Origin: Lacrimispora saccharolytica
Lineage (GTDB): Bacteria > Bacillota > Clostridia > Lachnospirales > Lachnospiraceae
Direction: 5' to 3'
Assembly (NCBI GenBank): GCA_021531795.1
Contig: JADYUL010000011.1
Location: 1 to 64,000, forward strand
DNA length: 64,000 nt
Shown here: positions 22,587 through 32,988 of the stretch, piece by piece
How the letters are laid out: every line of letters begins with the position of its first letter
How positions within the stretch are numbered: position 1 is the first letter of the stretch
Translations under genes and position numbers: made by a program
Notes under the pieces: model-generated
The model's input: only the letters and a program-made list of their open reading frames with translations
The model's database searches: none
What the model was told of the DNA's origin: nothing

Positions 22587-23924
22587 ATGGATTTATTTGA
22601 CTATATGAGGGAGACGACCTATAAGAAGGAATCTCCGTTAGCAGACAGGATGCGGCCTACGACCATTGAGGAGGTTGTGGGACAGAAGCATATCATAGGC
22701 AGGGATAAGCTGTTATACAGAGCAATAAAAGCAGACAAGCTGAGTTCGGTTATATTCTACGGACCGCCGGGTACAGGCAAAACGACTCTTGCCAAGGTTA
22801 TAGCCAATACGACCAGTAGTGATTTTGTTCAGATTAATGCTACAAGTTCCGGTAAGAAGGAGATGGAGGAGGTTGTATCAAGGGCCAGGGACAACCTTGG
22901 CATGTATGGTAAGAAGACCATTCTCTTTATTGATGAGATTCACAGGTTCAACAAGGGTCAGCAGGATTATCTTTTGCCTTTTGTTGAGGACGGAACAGTT
23001 ATACTGATAGGTGCGACTACAGAGAATCCGTTCTTCGAGGTAAACGGAGCTCTGATATCAAGGTCGCAGATATTTGAGCTGAAGCCTCTATCCATTAAAG
23101 ATATCAAGGAACTTATCTTGAGGGCTCTGACCGACGAAGATAAGGGGCTTGGTATATATAAGGCCAGGATTGATGATGAGGCCTTGGAGGCATTGGCAGA
23201 TATCTGCGGTGGTGATGCGAGGCATGCACTGAATGCAATAGAGCTTGCGGTTCTGACAACCGATGCCGAAACAGACGGCACGGTCCATATCACAATGTCC
23301 GTAATAGAGGATTGTGTACAGCGAAAGGTTGTGAGGTTCGATAAGAACGGTGACAGCCATTATGATACGATATCGGCTTTTATAAAGAGTATGAGAGGTT
23401 CTGATCCCGATGCGGCGCTGTATTATCTTGCAAGAATGATATATGCCGGAGAGGACCCCAAGTTCATAGCAAGAAGAATCATGATATGTGCTTCGGAGGA
23501 TGTGGGTAATGCAGACCCTCAGGCACTCCAGATAGCTGTTGCAGCCAGTCTTACGGTTGAGAGAGTGGGACTGCCGGAAGGACAGTATGCTCTGGCACAG
23601 GCAACAAGCTATGTGGCAACGGCGCCCAAGTCTAATGCCTGCTGCGGATACTTCGATGCGCTGGATGAGGTCAGGAGAAGCGGGTCGCTACAGATTCCCC
23701 CTCATCTGCAGGATGCACACTACAAAGGAGCAGAGAAATTGGGTAGAGGAACAGGATACAAATATGCGCACGATTATCCCAATAATTACGTAAAGCAACA
23801 GTATCTTCCGTATGAACTGACCGGCAGGGAATTTTATAATCCATCAGGCAACGGCTATGAGGTAAAAATCAGGGAACATATGGCAAGAATCAAAAGGGAA
23901 GCGGTTGCGCAAGATGATGAATAA
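22587..23924 (+). CDS. rarA: Replication-associated recombination protein A
   Basis: 445 residues, an AAA+ ATPase (MgsA/RarA/WRNIP1) acting at stalled replication forks. ADRMRPTTIEEVVGQKHIIG opens the domain, Walker A is GPPGTGKTT, Walker B is LFIDEIHRFNKGQQD. SDPDAALYYLARMIYAGEDP and DVGNADP lie in the C-terminal tetramerization part. Length is typical. It stands between the DUF4250 gene and the malic enzyme gene, all co-directional. Confidence 0.95.
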   Translation: MDLFDYMRETTYKKESPLADRMRPTTIEEVVGQKHIIGRDKLLYRAIKADKLSSVIFYGPPGTGKTTLAKVIANTTSSDFVQINATSSGKKEMEEVVSRARDNLGMYGKKTILFIDEIHRFNKGQQDYLLPFVEDGTVILIGATTENPFFEVNGALISRSQIFELKPLSIKDIKELILRALTDEDKGLGIYKARIDDEALEALADICGGDARHALNAIELAVLTTDAETDGTVHITMSVIEDCVQRKVVRFDKNGDSHYDTISAFIKSMRGSDPDAALYYLARMIYAGEDPKFIARRIMICASEDVGNADPQALQIAVAASLTVERVGLPEGQYALAQATSYVATAPKSNACCGYFDALDEVRRSGSLQIPPHLQDAHYKGAEKLGRGTGYKYAHDYPNNYVKQQYLPYELTGREFYNPSGNGYEVKIREHMARIKREAVAQDDE

Positions 23925-23992
23925 TGGTAAAATTTGAAACAGTGTGAATAAGGGGCACTTTTGCCCTACTATATAAAAGTGAGGAGACATAC

Positions 23993-25144
23993 ATGACAAC
24001 AGGTGAGAAGGCAATGGAACTGCATAAGCAGTGGCAGGGTAAGATAGAAACAGTAGCTAAGAGCAAGGTTAAGTCAAGAGAAGACCTGGCTCTTGCATAT
24101 ACTCCGGGTGTAGCCGAGCCTTGTAAGGCGATAGCTAAGGACAAGGAACTGGCTTACACATATACAATGAAGGCTAATACAATTGCGGTTGTTTCTGATG
24201 GAAGTGCGGTTCTTGGACTTGGCAATATCGGAGCCGAGGCTGCAATGCCTGTAATGGAAGGCAAGGCAGTGCTTTTCAAGGAGTTCGGTGGAGTTAATGC
24301 AGTACCCATCTGTCTGGATACACAGGACACTGAAGAGATAATCAAGACAGTGACTTATCTTGCACCGACTTTTGGCGGTATCAATCTTGAGGATATCTCA
24401 GCACCGAGATGTTTCGAAATTGAGCAGAGACTTAAGGAGACACTGGATATCCCGGTATTCCATGATGACCAGCATGGTACAGCTATCGTTGTACTGTCAG
24501 CAACCATCAATGCTCTTAAGATTATCGGCAAGGACAAGGCTGAGTGTAAGGTGATAGTTAACGGTGCGGGAAGCGCTGGCGTTGCAATCACCAAGCTACT
24601 GCTTAGCTACGGCTTCAAAAATATTATTATGGTTGACAGAACAGGTGCTATTGCATCCGATAGAACAGGACTTAACTGGTCTAAGCAGGAGATGCTTAAG
24701 CTTACCAACCCTAATGATGAGAAGGGTAGTTTAGCAGATGTTATGAAGGATGCGGATATCTTCGTTGGTGTGTCAGCTCCAAATACAGTAACACAGGATA
24801 TGGTAAGAAGTATGGCTAAGGATCCGATAATCTTTGCCATGAGCAATCCGATTCCTGAGATTATGCCTGATGAGGCCAAGGCAGCGGGAGCAAGGATCGT
24901 AGGAACAGGAAGGTCAGACTTCCCTAATCAGATCAATAACGTAGTGGCTTTCCCGGGAATCTTCAAGGGAGCGCTTGAAGGAAGAGCTAAGCAGATAACA
25001 GAGGAGATGAAGCTTGCAGCGGCTGAGGCTATAGCAAGTCTTGTGTCAGATGATGAGCTCTGTGAAGATATGATAATGCCTGAGGCATTTGATCCGAGAG
25101 TGGCAGACCTTGTGGCAGAGGCCGTTAAGGCTCATATCAAATAG
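23993..25144 (+). CDS. Malic enzyme (oxaloacetate-decarboxylating)
   Basis: 383 residues. It converts malate to pyruvate and CO2 with NAD(P). AYTPGVAEPCKAI and VFHDDQHGTAIVVL are family signatures, with the NAD-binding GAGSAGVAITKLL around residue 190 and FAMSNPIPEI in the C-terminal part. It is the short bacterial type without a phosphotransacetylase domain. Start after AAAAGTGAGGAGACATAC. It links C4 acids to pyruvate together with PEP carboxykinase elsewhere in the window. Confidence 0.94.
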   Translation: MTTGEKAMELHKQWQGKIETVAKSKVKSREDLALAYTPGVAEPCKAIAKDKELAYTYTMKANTIAVVSDGSAVLGLGNIGAEAAMPVMEGKAVLFKEFGGVNAVPICLDTQDTEEIIKTVTYLAPTFGGINLEDISAPRCFEIEQRLKETLDIPVFHDDQHGTAIVVLSATINALKIIGKDKAECKVIVNGAGSAGVAITKLLLSYGFKNIIMVDRTGAIASDRTGLNWSKQEMLKLTNPNDEKGSLADVMKDADIFVGVSAPNTVTQDMVRSMAKDPIIFAMSNPIPEIMPDEAKAAGARIVGTGRSDFPNQINNVVAFPGIFKGALEGRAKQITEEMKLAAAEAIASLVSDDELCEDMIMPEAFDPRVADLVAEAVKAHIK

Positions 25145-25192
25145 GTACATTGGTACATATTATCAACCGGGGTTAGAGATTAAGAGGTTTGT

Positions 25193-27286
25193 ATGGGAAA
25201 GAAACAGAAGAATTCGAAACCGAAGGGAACAGGTGTTAAGACAGTCAAAGAGAAGGACGTGGTGTTCTTTCGCAGTATACGCTTCAGGATGCTGCTGGGC
25301 TTCCTGGTTCCCATTATCTGCATTATCGTGGTCAGCCAGGTATCACTTAACAAGAGTAAAAGCGCGATAATTAACAATTATCAGGATGCCAGTGAGCAGA
25401 CCATAGACATGATTGAGCAGTATGTGGGACTGATTGTCACAAGTGAGAAGGCAGGCTTCAAGACCTACCTTACCGACGCGGATATGAAGACCTATACTTC
25501 AAGAGTCGGAAGTGAAGAGAACCATGGAAGTCTTCAGAAGTCTCTGAACGATAAGGTCAGAAACCAATGTACACTGGATGATAAGCTTGCCAGTGTACAG
25601 TTCGTCATGAATAACGATGACAGCTTCGCAGTAAGTTCAACACCTCTTAAGGGCAATGCACTTGATGCATACAAGGCTACAGTCCAGGGTGGTATAGCTT
25701 CAGCCAATGAATATGACTGGATGGTATTCGGTGTGGATGAAGAGTCTGATGAGGTTCTGGGAATTGACAGCTCGACCTATTCATTAAGAATGGTTAAGGT
25801 GTTCAGCAAGAACTGTATCATTATTCTGAATATCAAGAGAACAGTAATAGAAGATGCTCTTCAGTCACTCAATCCCGGCGAAGGCGGCGTAGTTGCCATA
25901 GTTACCAGAGACGGTGTGGAATGCTTCGCTACAGAGGAGGCAGCAGCACTCGGCATGGATGTATCCGAGAGCGAATATTACAGGGCTTCAATGACCTCAG
26001 GTGAGGAGAGTGGTGCGTCAACAATAAGCATTGAAGGTAATGAGTACCTGTACATATACAAGACCTTGTCTGTAGGCGACTCGGCAGTGGTAGCTCTGAT
26101 TCCGCAGGCAAGACTGTTAGCTGAGACATCTGAGATAAGGATGCTCTCAATGATAATCACTGTGGTAGCCATTGTGCTGTCGCTGCTCATCTGCATGATC
26201 ATCTCCAGACAGATGTTTGGTACCATCGAATATATCAGAAGACAGCTTAAGAAGGTGGCTAAGGGAGACCTTACAGTTCATCTTAAGGCGGCTCGTAAGG
26301 ACGAGCTGGGCAATCTGTGTGAGAGTGTCAATGAGACTGTGGAGAATGTGAAGAACCTGATTGTCAAGGTTAATGATGTCAGCCACGAGCTCACGGAGTC
26401 TGCAGAGCATGTACAGTCAAGCTCTGAAGGACTCGAGCAGGCAAGTAATGTAATTAAGGATGTGGTAGATACCTTCGCAGAGGGCGCAGGCAAGCTCGAT
26501 ATCGGTGCAACCGACTGTATGAATCAGATGGACAACCTGTCCGGTAAAATCGCATCAGTCAGCACCAACGCAGGTGAGATCAGTAAACTGACTAATGTAA
26601 CCCAGACATCCATCGAGACCGGAATTGCTTCTATGAAGGAGCTTACAAGCTCGGCTGAATCAACTGCTGAGATTACCAAGAGTGTAATCAGCAATGTTGA
26701 GGATCTCGCTGTGAAGTCAAGGTCAATTGATAAGATAATCAATGCAATCAATGAGATTGCAGAGCAGACCAACCTCTTATCCCTCAATGCTTCAATTGAG
26801 GCAGCAAGAGCAGGTCAGGCAGGAAGAGGCTTCGCTGTAGTTGCTCAGGAGATAAGATCTCTGGCAGACCAGTGTCTGGAATTCTCAGGACAGATATCTG
26901 CAATTACCAATGAGATTGTAGGTCAGACCGGTCAGGTAGTTGAGATAGCAAGAGAAGCCGACAATATCGTTAGCAACCAGAGCATGGCAGTGTCAGCTAC
27001 TACTGACAGCTTCCATGATATTGAAAGACAGGTTGACAGCCTCATAGCTGCGCTTGATACAATCACAAGCAATGTAGATGAGATGAGTGACTCTAAGAAC
27101 AGAACACTTCAGGCCATCGAAGATATTGGTGATGTATCCAATAAGACAGCTGAGGGAGCTGAAAGCGTGAACGCTTCCGTTGAGAGCCAGCTAAGCGGCG
27201 TAGAAGCCCTGGCCGAGGCAGCCAACAAGCTTCGCATCAGAGCTAACGAACTGACCGAGATACTGGCAGTATTTAAGGTAGAATAA
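25193..27286 (+). CDS. Methyl-accepting chemotaxis protein
   Basis: 697 residues. A first membrane helix ([20 protein letters not shown]), an extracellular sensor of about 270 residues, a second helix ([18 protein letters not shown]), a HAMP domain ([20 protein letters not shown]) and a long coiled-coil signalling tip with the hallmark [19 protein letters not shown]. It signals through CheA/CheW to the flagellar motor. The basic N-terminal 20 residues before the first helix are unusually long. The ligand is unknown. Confidence 0.95.
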   Translation: MGKKQKNSKPKGTGVKTVKEKDVVFFRSIRFRMLLGFLVPIICIIVVSQVSLNKSKSAIINNYQDASEQTIDMIEQYVGLIVTSEKAGFKTYLTDADMKTYTSRVGSEENHGSLQKSLNDKVRNQCTLDDKLASVQFVMNNDDSFAVSSTPLKGNALDAYKATVQGGIASANEYDWMVFGVDEESDEVLGIDSSTYSLRMVKVFSKNCIIILNIKRTVIEDALQSLNPGEGGVVAIVTRDGVECFATEEAAALGMDVSESEYYRASMTSGEESGASTISIEGNEYLYIYKTLSVGDSAVVALIPQARLLAETSEIRMLSMIITVVAIVLSLLICMIISRQMFGTIEYIRRQLKKVAKGDLTVHLKAARKDELGNLCESVNETVENVKNLIVKVNDVSHELTESAEHVQSSSEGLEQASNVIKDVVDTFAEGAGKLDIGATDCMNQMDNLSGKIASVSTNAGEISKLTNVTQTSIETGIASMKELTSSAESTAEITKSVISNVEDLAVKSRSIDKIINAINEIAEQTNLLSLNASIEAARAGQAGRGFAVVAQEIRSLADQCLEFSGQISAITNEIVGQTGQVVEIAREADNIVSNQSMAVSATTDSFHDIERQVDSLIAALDTITSNVDEMSDSKNRTLQAIEDIGDVSNKTAEGAESVNASVESQLSGVEALAEAANKLRIRANELTEILAVFKVE

Positions 27287-27306
27287 CAGACAAGATTTGG
27301 ACAAAT

Positions 27307-27334
27307 AAAAACCCCGTGATTTCACGGGGTTTTT
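27307..27334. terminator. Bidirectional terminator between mcp and mscL
   Basis: CCCCGTGA pairs with TCACGGGG, flanked by A and T runs, between converging genes. Confidence 0.92.
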
Positions 27335-27347
27335 GTTATACTAATTC

Positions 27348-27758
27348 TTATTCAGAAAACTCTGATGTGCAGTGAGGGCATCTGGTTGCATCTATTGCAA
27401 TCTCGCTCTTGCAGTAAGGGCACTTCTTGGTGGTTTTGGCAGGAGTATCCTTCTTCTTAAGCTTAGTTCCGGCATTATTGATTGTTCTTACAATGATGAA
27501 CACGATTAATGCCATGATTAAGAAATTGATTACTGCAGTAATGAAATTACCGTAATAGAGAACCACATCTCCGGTGATATTCCACTGATATTTGTCAAAG
27601 TTCATTCCACCGAATAATCCGAGCAATGGTGTAATAATATCATTCACAAGCGATGTTACGATTCCGGTGAAGGCACCGCCGATAATAACACCGACTGCCA
27701 TATCCATCACATTGCCTCGGGCAATGAATTTCTTGAACTCTTCAAAGAACTTCTTCAT
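27348..27758 (-). CDS. mscL: Large-conductance mechanosensitive channel with zinc ribbon
   Basis: 136 residues. FKKFIARGNVMDMAVGVIIG begins the pore helix TM1 and AVINFLIMALIVFIIVRTI is TM2. MscL opens on hypo-osmotic shock. The C-terminus adds a zinc ribbon (CPYCKSEIAIDATRCPHC, two CxxC pairs) absent from E. coli MscL. It is transcribed on its own from the minus strand. Confidence 0.95.
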   Translation of the reverse strand: MKKFFEEFKKFIARGNVMDMAVGVIIGGAFTGIVTSLVNDIITPLLGLFGGMNFDKYQWNITGDVVLYYGNFITAVINFLIMALIVFIIVRTINNAGTKLKKKDTPAKTTKKCPYCKSEIAIDATRCPHCTSEFSE

Positions 27759-27905
27759 AGCTTCCCTCCATAATTAATTTGGTTACGATTGTACTAACAA
27801 ATGATATCATAATGGATGAAGAATATCCATGGTCATTACGGTTTACTCTGATATATTTTAATTGAAAAGCGCGAATATTAAGTCTGAGTAAATTTAAACA
27901 TAGTG

Positions 27906-27934
27906 TTGACAACAGTTATATACTGTTATATAGT
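27906..27934 (+). promoter_or_regulatory. Promoter and operator of the GntR/ABC operon
   Basis: TTGACA, a 17-base spacer and TATAGT. The spacer carries AACAGT-TATAT-ACTGTT (27911-27927), a perfect inverted repeat between the two boxes, a fitting operator for the GntR regulator encoded next. Confidence 0.85.
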
Positions 27935-27969
27935 GTTTATTACAAACAATTGCGCAAATGGAGTTTGAA

Positions 27970-28344
27970 ATGAATATTATTATTAACAATTCGTCTATGC
28001 AGCCAATCTATGAGCAGATAGTCGACCAGATTAAGGCATCTATCCTAAACGGCAGCCTGACGGAAGGAGCGATGCTGCCGTCGGTCAGGGCTCTGTCCAA
28101 GGACCTGTCAATTAGTGCCCTGACGGTGAAGAAGTCATATGATGCCTTGGAGAGGGCAGGATTTCTCACCACTGTTCACGGCAAGGGAAGCTTCGTTACA
28201 GGCATTAACAGTAACCTGGCAATCGAGGAGCAGAAGCGTAATCTTGAGAAGGACCTTGAAGAAGTACTGAAGCGAGGACTTGCACTGGGGATAGAATCTG
28301 ATGAACTCATAACGCTTTGCACGATGATACTGGACAGCGACTGA
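27970..28344 (+). CDS. GntR-family (YtrA-type) transcriptional repressor
   Basis: 124 residues. The N-terminal winged helix reads QPIYEQIVDQIKASILNGSL, LPSVRALSKDLSISALTVKK, YDALERAGFLTTVHGKGSFV. The C-terminus is only a short helical dimerization segment, the mark of the YtrA subfamily that controls adjacent ABC transporters. I choose MNIIINNSS with GGAGTTTGAA upstream; an ATG 12 bases earlier is also possible. It likely represses its own operon through the palindrome in its promoter. Confidence 0.92.
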   Translation: MNIIINNSSMQPIYEQIVDQIKASILNGSLTEGAMLPSVRALSKDLSISALTVKKSYDALERAGFLTTVHGKGSFVTGINSNLAIEEQKRNLEKDLEEVLKRGLALGIESDELITLCTMILDSD

Positions 28345-28412
28345 AACCGGGCACAGATTATACCTCAGGGTTTGCCATAGGGAATGAAGGACGAAAAAGC
28401 ATAGGAGATTCA

Positions 28413-29297
28413 ATGAACACGAATAATACTTTGGGCGACAATCTTATTGAACTTAAGAATGTCTGCAAGAATTATAAGGACTTCAGCTTGAACTGCTCGT
28501 TAGAGATCAAGAGGGGGACGGTAACCGGTCTTATTGGCAAGAACGGAGCCGGCAAAACAACTGTATTCAAGGCTCTTCTGGGGCTTATCAGGATCGACTC
28601 AGGCTCAATTGTCTATAAGGGAGAGGAGAGAAAGAGTCTTAGTGAGACAGAGCGTGAACGCATAGGTGTGGTGCTTGCCGAGTCTTTCATAAGCGCATAT
28701 CTAAACGCATCTGATGTGCGTGATATCCTATCCAAGGCCTACAGGACCTTCGACAAGCAGAAGTTTGAGGCTTACTGCAGGCGCTTTGACATCCCCATGA
28801 AGAAGCGGATCAAGGAATACTCAACAGGTATGAAGGCTAAACTTAAGTTGATTTCCGCGCTTTGCCATGAGACAGAGCTTCTGATATTAGATGAGCCCAC
28901 GGCCGGTCTTGACGTGGTTGCAAGGGACGAGCTCATAACTCTTCTGCGCGATTATATGCTTGATGAGAACCATTCGATTATCGTAAGTTCCCACATCTCC
29001 TCAGACCTTGAGGGGCTGTGTGACGACATATATATGATAGATAACGGCGAGGTCATCCTGCACGAGGATACCGACACACTGTTTGATGAATATGGCATCA
29101 TCAAGATATCTGATAAAGACTATCCGACCCTTAATAAGGACCACATCCGCTATGTGAAGCAGGAGAGCTTCGGCTACAGACTGCTCACCGACTGCCGATC
29201 CTTCTACATGGACAACTATCCGGGGCTCATCATCGAGAAGAGCAGCATAGATGATATCATTCTTGTTATCATATCCGGGCAAAAGCACGAGAACTGA
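28413..29297 (+). CDS. ABC transporter ATP-binding protein
   Basis: 294 residues. Walker A GKNGAGKTT, a degenerate signature YSTGMKAKLKL, Walker B LLILDEPTAGLD and the switch His in SSHIS. Start at 28413 after ATAGGAGATTCA. With the permease 26 bases downstream and the YtrA-type regulator upstream it forms a small ABC-2 exporter operon of the kind induced by cell-envelope antibiotics or bacteriocins; the substrate is not visible. Confidence 0.92.
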   Translation: MNTNNTLGDNLIELKNVCKNYKDFSLNCSLEIKRGTVTGLIGKNGAGKTTVFKALLGLIRIDSGSIVYKGEERKSLSETERERIGVVLAESFISAYLNASDVRDILSKAYRTFDKQKFEAYCRRFDIPMKKRIKEYSTGMKAKLKLISALCHETELLILDEPTAGLDVVARDELITLLRDYMLDENHSIIVSSHISSDLEGLCDDIYMIDNGEVILHEDTDTLFDEYGIIKISDKDYPTLNKDHIRYVKQESFGYRLLTDCRSFYMDNYPGLIIEKSSIDDIILVIISGQKHEN

Positions 29298-29322
29298 CAT
29301 ATTCGGAGGCAATGTAAGATAA

Positions 29323-29982
29323 ATGAAAGCATTATTTATAAAAGATATTCGTATAGTACTTAAGCAGCAGAGGATATTGATCTGTGCATTTTTTGCTGTA
29401 ATCACAATTCTTGCCTTTGCAACAGACAATTCTATGTATGCAGTGGCCTTTGTACTCTTTTTAGTACCGACCATGATGCTTACAACAATATCCTATGACA
29501 CCTTTGAAAACGGTATGTCGTACATAATGTCCCTGCCGGTATCGGTGAAAGATTATGTGACGGAGAAATACATTCTTACTGTTGCTTCATCACTTATATT
29601 CAATATTATGGCTACGATACTTATTAATGTGGTTCTGAGTATTGGTAAGGGTGTCGGTATAATGCCTCTGGAACTGATAGTCAATGCGATGCTTGCCCAG
29701 TTCATGGTACTGATATATATATCCCTTGTTCTTCCTGTTGATATCAGATTTGGTACAGACAAGGGGATGATAATAGTTGTGCTTATGGCAGTTGTGATTG
29801 GTGCTGCAGGACCGATGCTCGGTAACATTAATGTGGACAGTGGCTTGATGTATAAACTGTCAGAGGCAGAAATAACTTCTGTACCGGTGAATACGGCACT
29901 ACTTCTTATGTCAGTCGGGGGCATTTTTGCCATAGTATCATACTTCGTCTCGGTTAAACTGATGAAACAGATGGAGTATTAG
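29323..29982 (+). CDS. ABC-2 type transporter permease
   Basis: 219 residues with six hydrophobic helices (ILICAFFAVITILAF, YAVAFVLFLVPTMMLTTI, SSLIFNIMATILINVVL, LAQFMVLIYISLVLPV, GMIIVVLMAVVIGAAGPM and NTALLLMSVGGIFAIVSYF). It would pair with the preceding ATPase as a dimeric exporter. A conserved-looking SYDTFENGMSYIMSLPVS loop follows the second helix, as in other small ABC-2 permeases. Confidence 0.85.
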   Translation: MKALFIKDIRIVLKQQRILICAFFAVITILAFATDNSMYAVAFVLFLVPTMMLTTISYDTFENGMSYIMSLPVSVKDYVTEKYILTVASSLIFNIMATILINVVLSIGKGVGIMPLELIVNAMLAQFMVLIYISLVLPVDIRFGTDKGMIIVVLMAVVIGAAGPMLGNINVDSGLMYKLSEAEITSVPVNTALLLMSVGGIFAIVSYFVSVKLMKQMEY

Positions 29983-30097
29983 TTCTGATATTGAATAATT
30001 ATTTTATTCAGGGAAAAAAGCAGGATTAAATATACAGAAAATAATGTATATTATTCAGTATAAATTCTAACATTTGCTCACAAGATAGTAATTTCTA

Positions 30098-30106
30098 TGA
30101 TATAAT
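30098..30106 (+). promoter_or_regulatory. Extended -10 promoter of the second chemotaxis receptor
   Basis: TGATATAAT is an extended -10 box 65 bases before the start at 30171; no good -35 box is present, as is common with this type. Confidence 0.5.
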
Positions 30107-30170
30107 TGTTGCGACGAGCGTTTTGTATTAGTCATATATACTAGTTGGTTACATGATAAGGGGGTTATAT

Positions 30171-32177
30171 ATGAAGAAACGTAAAAAGGTTGACACTAAT
30201 GTGTTGCTTGGATACTGTGAGAGAATACAGCAGGTAGTTGCAACCATGACAAGCAGGGTTGTGGCGATTGTGTGTATTGAGTCACTGTTTATTTCTGTTA
30301 TGATAACGCTTACGCTGTTCAATCAGAGGACAGATACCACATCTGAGCTGTATACGAAGCAGATTGATTCCATTATGGACAGCAAGGCCAATCTTATTGA
30401 ATCGATTGCTGCCGGAATTTCGAGTTCACAGTTTGAAGACAGGGAACAGATACTCGCTTATGTTGACTCGATGGAAAAGCTGGATGAACAGGTTTCGGCT
30501 GTGTATTCCTGCTACAATGATAATGTTACTGTTATGAGTGGTGGCTGGGAACCTCCGGCTGATTTCGTGGTTACGGACAGAACCTGGTATAAGGAAGCAC
30601 AGAATAACCCTGATAAGGTGTACATTTCGGATCCGTATGTGGATGAGCAGACCGGAAGTATCTGTATTACTCTTTCCAAGGCATCCTTCAAGGATGGAAA
30701 GCAGAATGGTGTGGTAGGTATGGACCTTTATATGGACGACCTTGAGACACTGATTGAGGAAGCGCATGATGGTAAGAATTATGTATTTGTTATCGCAAGA
30801 GACGGCACCATCCTCACACATCCGTATGAGAAGTTCAAGCTTACTGCGGAGTCTTCATCCAATGCCACAGAGGTACTTAATGGAAGGTATGCAGAGCTTC
30901 TGATGCCTGAGAACAACGGTAAGGTTGAACTGATTCAGGATTATCATAATGGTGGAGCCAATATGCTTCCGGTTAAATCGGACATTACAGGCTGGACTAT
31001 CGTATCCGTTCAGTCTGTTAACACTTTCTTAGTGTTCATGCTGGTATTGATTATTATCAATATTCTGCTGTTTTTGTCGACAATTGCGATTGTGCGTAAG
31101 AAAACAATCCAGAAGATGAGCAAGTGGTTCACACCTATAGAATCTGTAAGTAATAAGGTGAGTGAGATAGCAGAGGGTAATCTTGATGTAACCTTCGATG
31201 AAGAAGCACTTACGGCAGAGATTGAGAAGCTTACCTCATCACTTAATGCCACAACCGGAAGTCTGTCAAAGTATATCAATGATATTACCGATATAGTTGA
31301 ATCTATCTCCAATAAGGACCTTACGGTTACACTTGACGGAGAATTCAAGGGAAGTTATGTAGATATAAAGAATGCGCTCAACAAGATTGTTGACAGTCTC
31401 AATGAATCAATATCGCAGATTAATGAGCAGGCTAATACGGTAGTTGAGTTTGCCACAGAGCTTGAGAAGACAACATCTCAGGTTGCTTCAAGTGCAATGG
31501 AGCAGAATGAGTCAATCAAGGCTCTTTCAGAGAATATAACTACTCTTACCGAGCAGACTAAGAATATAACCAAGGTTGCGGATAGTGTTAAATCAACGGC
31601 AGAAGTTACCAATGCTCATCTTATGGAGGGCAGCCTTCAGATGAAGGAGATGGTGGATGCCATGGACAGCATCGAGAACTGCTATGACAAGATTGCAGGC
31701 TTTGTTAATGAGATTAATGAGCTCGCAGACCAGACCAACCTTCTGGCACTTAATGCCTCAATCGAAGCAGCAAGAGCGGGTGAGGCAGGAAGAGGCTTCG
31801 CAGTTGTTGCTGATGAGATTGGCAAGCTTGCCAATTCCAGTGCTGAGGCCAGCATTAATATCGGTCAGCTCATCAATGAATCCAACATTGCGGTTGCCAA
31901 GGGTAAGAGCCTGGCAGGCAATACCTATAAAACCATTGAAGAGGGTATCAATGATTCAATGGAGGTTAAGAACCAGATTGATAATATCGCAGGTTCTGTA
32001 GAGAATCAGATGAATGCGATTGAGAACATCAATGGTGGAGTTCATGATATAGCAATGATTACCGAGACCAATGCAGCAAGTGCCGAGGAGAACGAGGCCA
32101 TCAGTGAGCAGTTAATAAGTTGCGCAGAGACTTTGAAGCAGACTGTATCTGATTTCAGACTTAAAGGTGATGAATAA
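30171..32177 (+). CDS. Methyl-accepting chemotaxis protein with Cache-like sensor
   Basis: 668 residues. Start at 30171 after AAGGGGGTTATAT. TM1 is [20 protein letters not shown], then a sensor of about 240 residues with [20 protein letters not shown] and [15 protein letters not shown], typical of dCache_1 domains that bind amino acids or related small ligands. TM2 is [20 protein letters not shown], followed by HAMP-like and MCP signalling domains ([19 protein letters not shown]). It lacks an obvious C-terminal CheR tether. Confidence 0.95.
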   Translation: MKKRKKVDTNVLLGYCERIQQVVATMTSRVVAIVCIESLFISVMITLTLFNQRTDTTSELYTKQIDSIMDSKANLIESIAAGISSSQFEDREQILAYVDSMEKLDEQVSAVYSCYNDNVTVMSGGWEPPADFVVTDRTWYKEAQNNPDKVYISDPYVDEQTGSICITLSKASFKDGKQNGVVGMDLYMDDLETLIEEAHDGKNYVFVIARDGTILTHPYEKFKLTAESSSNATEVLNGRYAELLMPENNGKVELIQDYHNGGANMLPVKSDITGWTIVSVQSVNTFLVFMLVLIIINILLFLSTIAIVRKKTIQKMSKWFTPIESVSNKVSEIAEGNLDVTFDEEALTAEIEKLTSSLNATTGSLSKYINDITDIVESISNKDLTVTLDGEFKGSYVDIKNALNKIVDSLNESISQINEQANTVVEFATELEKTTSQVASSAMEQNESIKALSENITTLTEQTKNITKVADSVKSTAEVTNAHLMEGSLQMKEMVDAMDSIENCYDKIAGFVNEINELADQTNLLALNASIEAARAGEAGRGFAVVADEIGKLANSSAEASINIGQLINESNIAVAKGKSLAGNTYKTIEEGINDSMEVKNQIDNIAGSVENQMNAIENINGGVHDIAMITETNAASAEENEAISEQLISCAETLKQTVSDFRLKGDE

Positions 32178-32205
32178 TTCATTATTCGTGTAATATGGGA
32201 TATAA

Positions 32206-32237
32206 TATAGGCGAAGCGCGTACGCTTCGCCTATTAT
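32206..32237. terminator. Terminator after chemotaxis receptor
   Basis: ATAGGCGAAGCG pairs with CGCTTCGCCTAT around CGTA, followed by a TATTAT stretch. Confidence 0.75.
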
Positions 32238-32313
32238 TATGAGTAGAGGAATATATCATTTTGGTGAATCCGAATAGGGATTTCCAGGCGCTGATAACTT
32301 GAAGGAGAAAAAT

Positions 32314-32988
32314 ATGGCTGCAATTACCAATGACTGGCTTTTTGCTCTTAAGGAGGAATTCGGTAAGGATTATTATAAGGAGTTATATGAATTTGTTAAG
32401 GATGAGTATTCGAAGGCGGTAGTATATCCTCCGTCGGATGACATCTTCAATGCTCTTCACTATACACCGCTTTCGGAGGTTAAGGTACTAATCCTCGGAC
32501 AGGATCCGTATTTCAACCCTAATCAGGCCCACGGACTGTGCTTTTCGGTAAGACCGGGGGTAGATATCCCGCCTTCACTTAGGAATATCTACACTGAACT
32601 TAATTCGGACCTTGGGTTATTCATTCCCAATAACGGTTATCTGGAGAAGTGGGCCAGACAGGGTGTACTGCTACTCAATACTGTGCTTACCGTAAGGGGT
32701 GGAATGCCGGGCTCTCATCAGAATAAGGGCTGGGAGAAGTTCACCGATGCCATAATACGTAAGATAAATGAGAAGGATTCACCGGTTGTATATATGCTGT
32801 GGGGTAAGCCGGCACAGAGCAAGATGCATATGCTTAACAATGATAAGCACCTGATTCTGACAGCACCACATCCGAGTCCACTGTCGGCTTACAGAGGCTT
32901 CTTCGGTTGCAGGCACTTCAGTAGGGCTAACCAATTCCTGGAAGATAAAGGACTGACACCAATTGACTGGCAGATAGAGAATATATGA
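32314..32988 (+). CDS. ung: Uracil-DNA glycosylase, family 1
   Basis: 224 residues; removes uracil from DNA. LILGQDPYFNPNQAHGLCFS carries the catalytic Asp, although the usual His after Tyr is Phe. LLNTVLTVRGGMPGSHQNKG and the HPSPLSAYRGFFG loop with the second catalytic His are intact. Start at 32314 after TTGAAGGAGAAAAAT. Its stop overlaps the next gene (ATGA). Confidence 0.95.
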   Translation: MAAITNDWLFALKEEFGKDYYKELYEFVKDEYSKAVVYPPSDDIFNALHYTPLSEVKVLILGQDPYFNPNQAHGLCFSVRPGVDIPPSLRNIYTELNSDLGLFIPNNGYLEKWARQGVLLLNTVLTVRGGMPGSHQNKGWEKFTDAIIRKINEKDSPVVYMLWGKPAQSKMHMLNNDKHLILTAPHPSPLSAYRGFFGCRHFSRANQFLEDKGLTPIDWQIENI

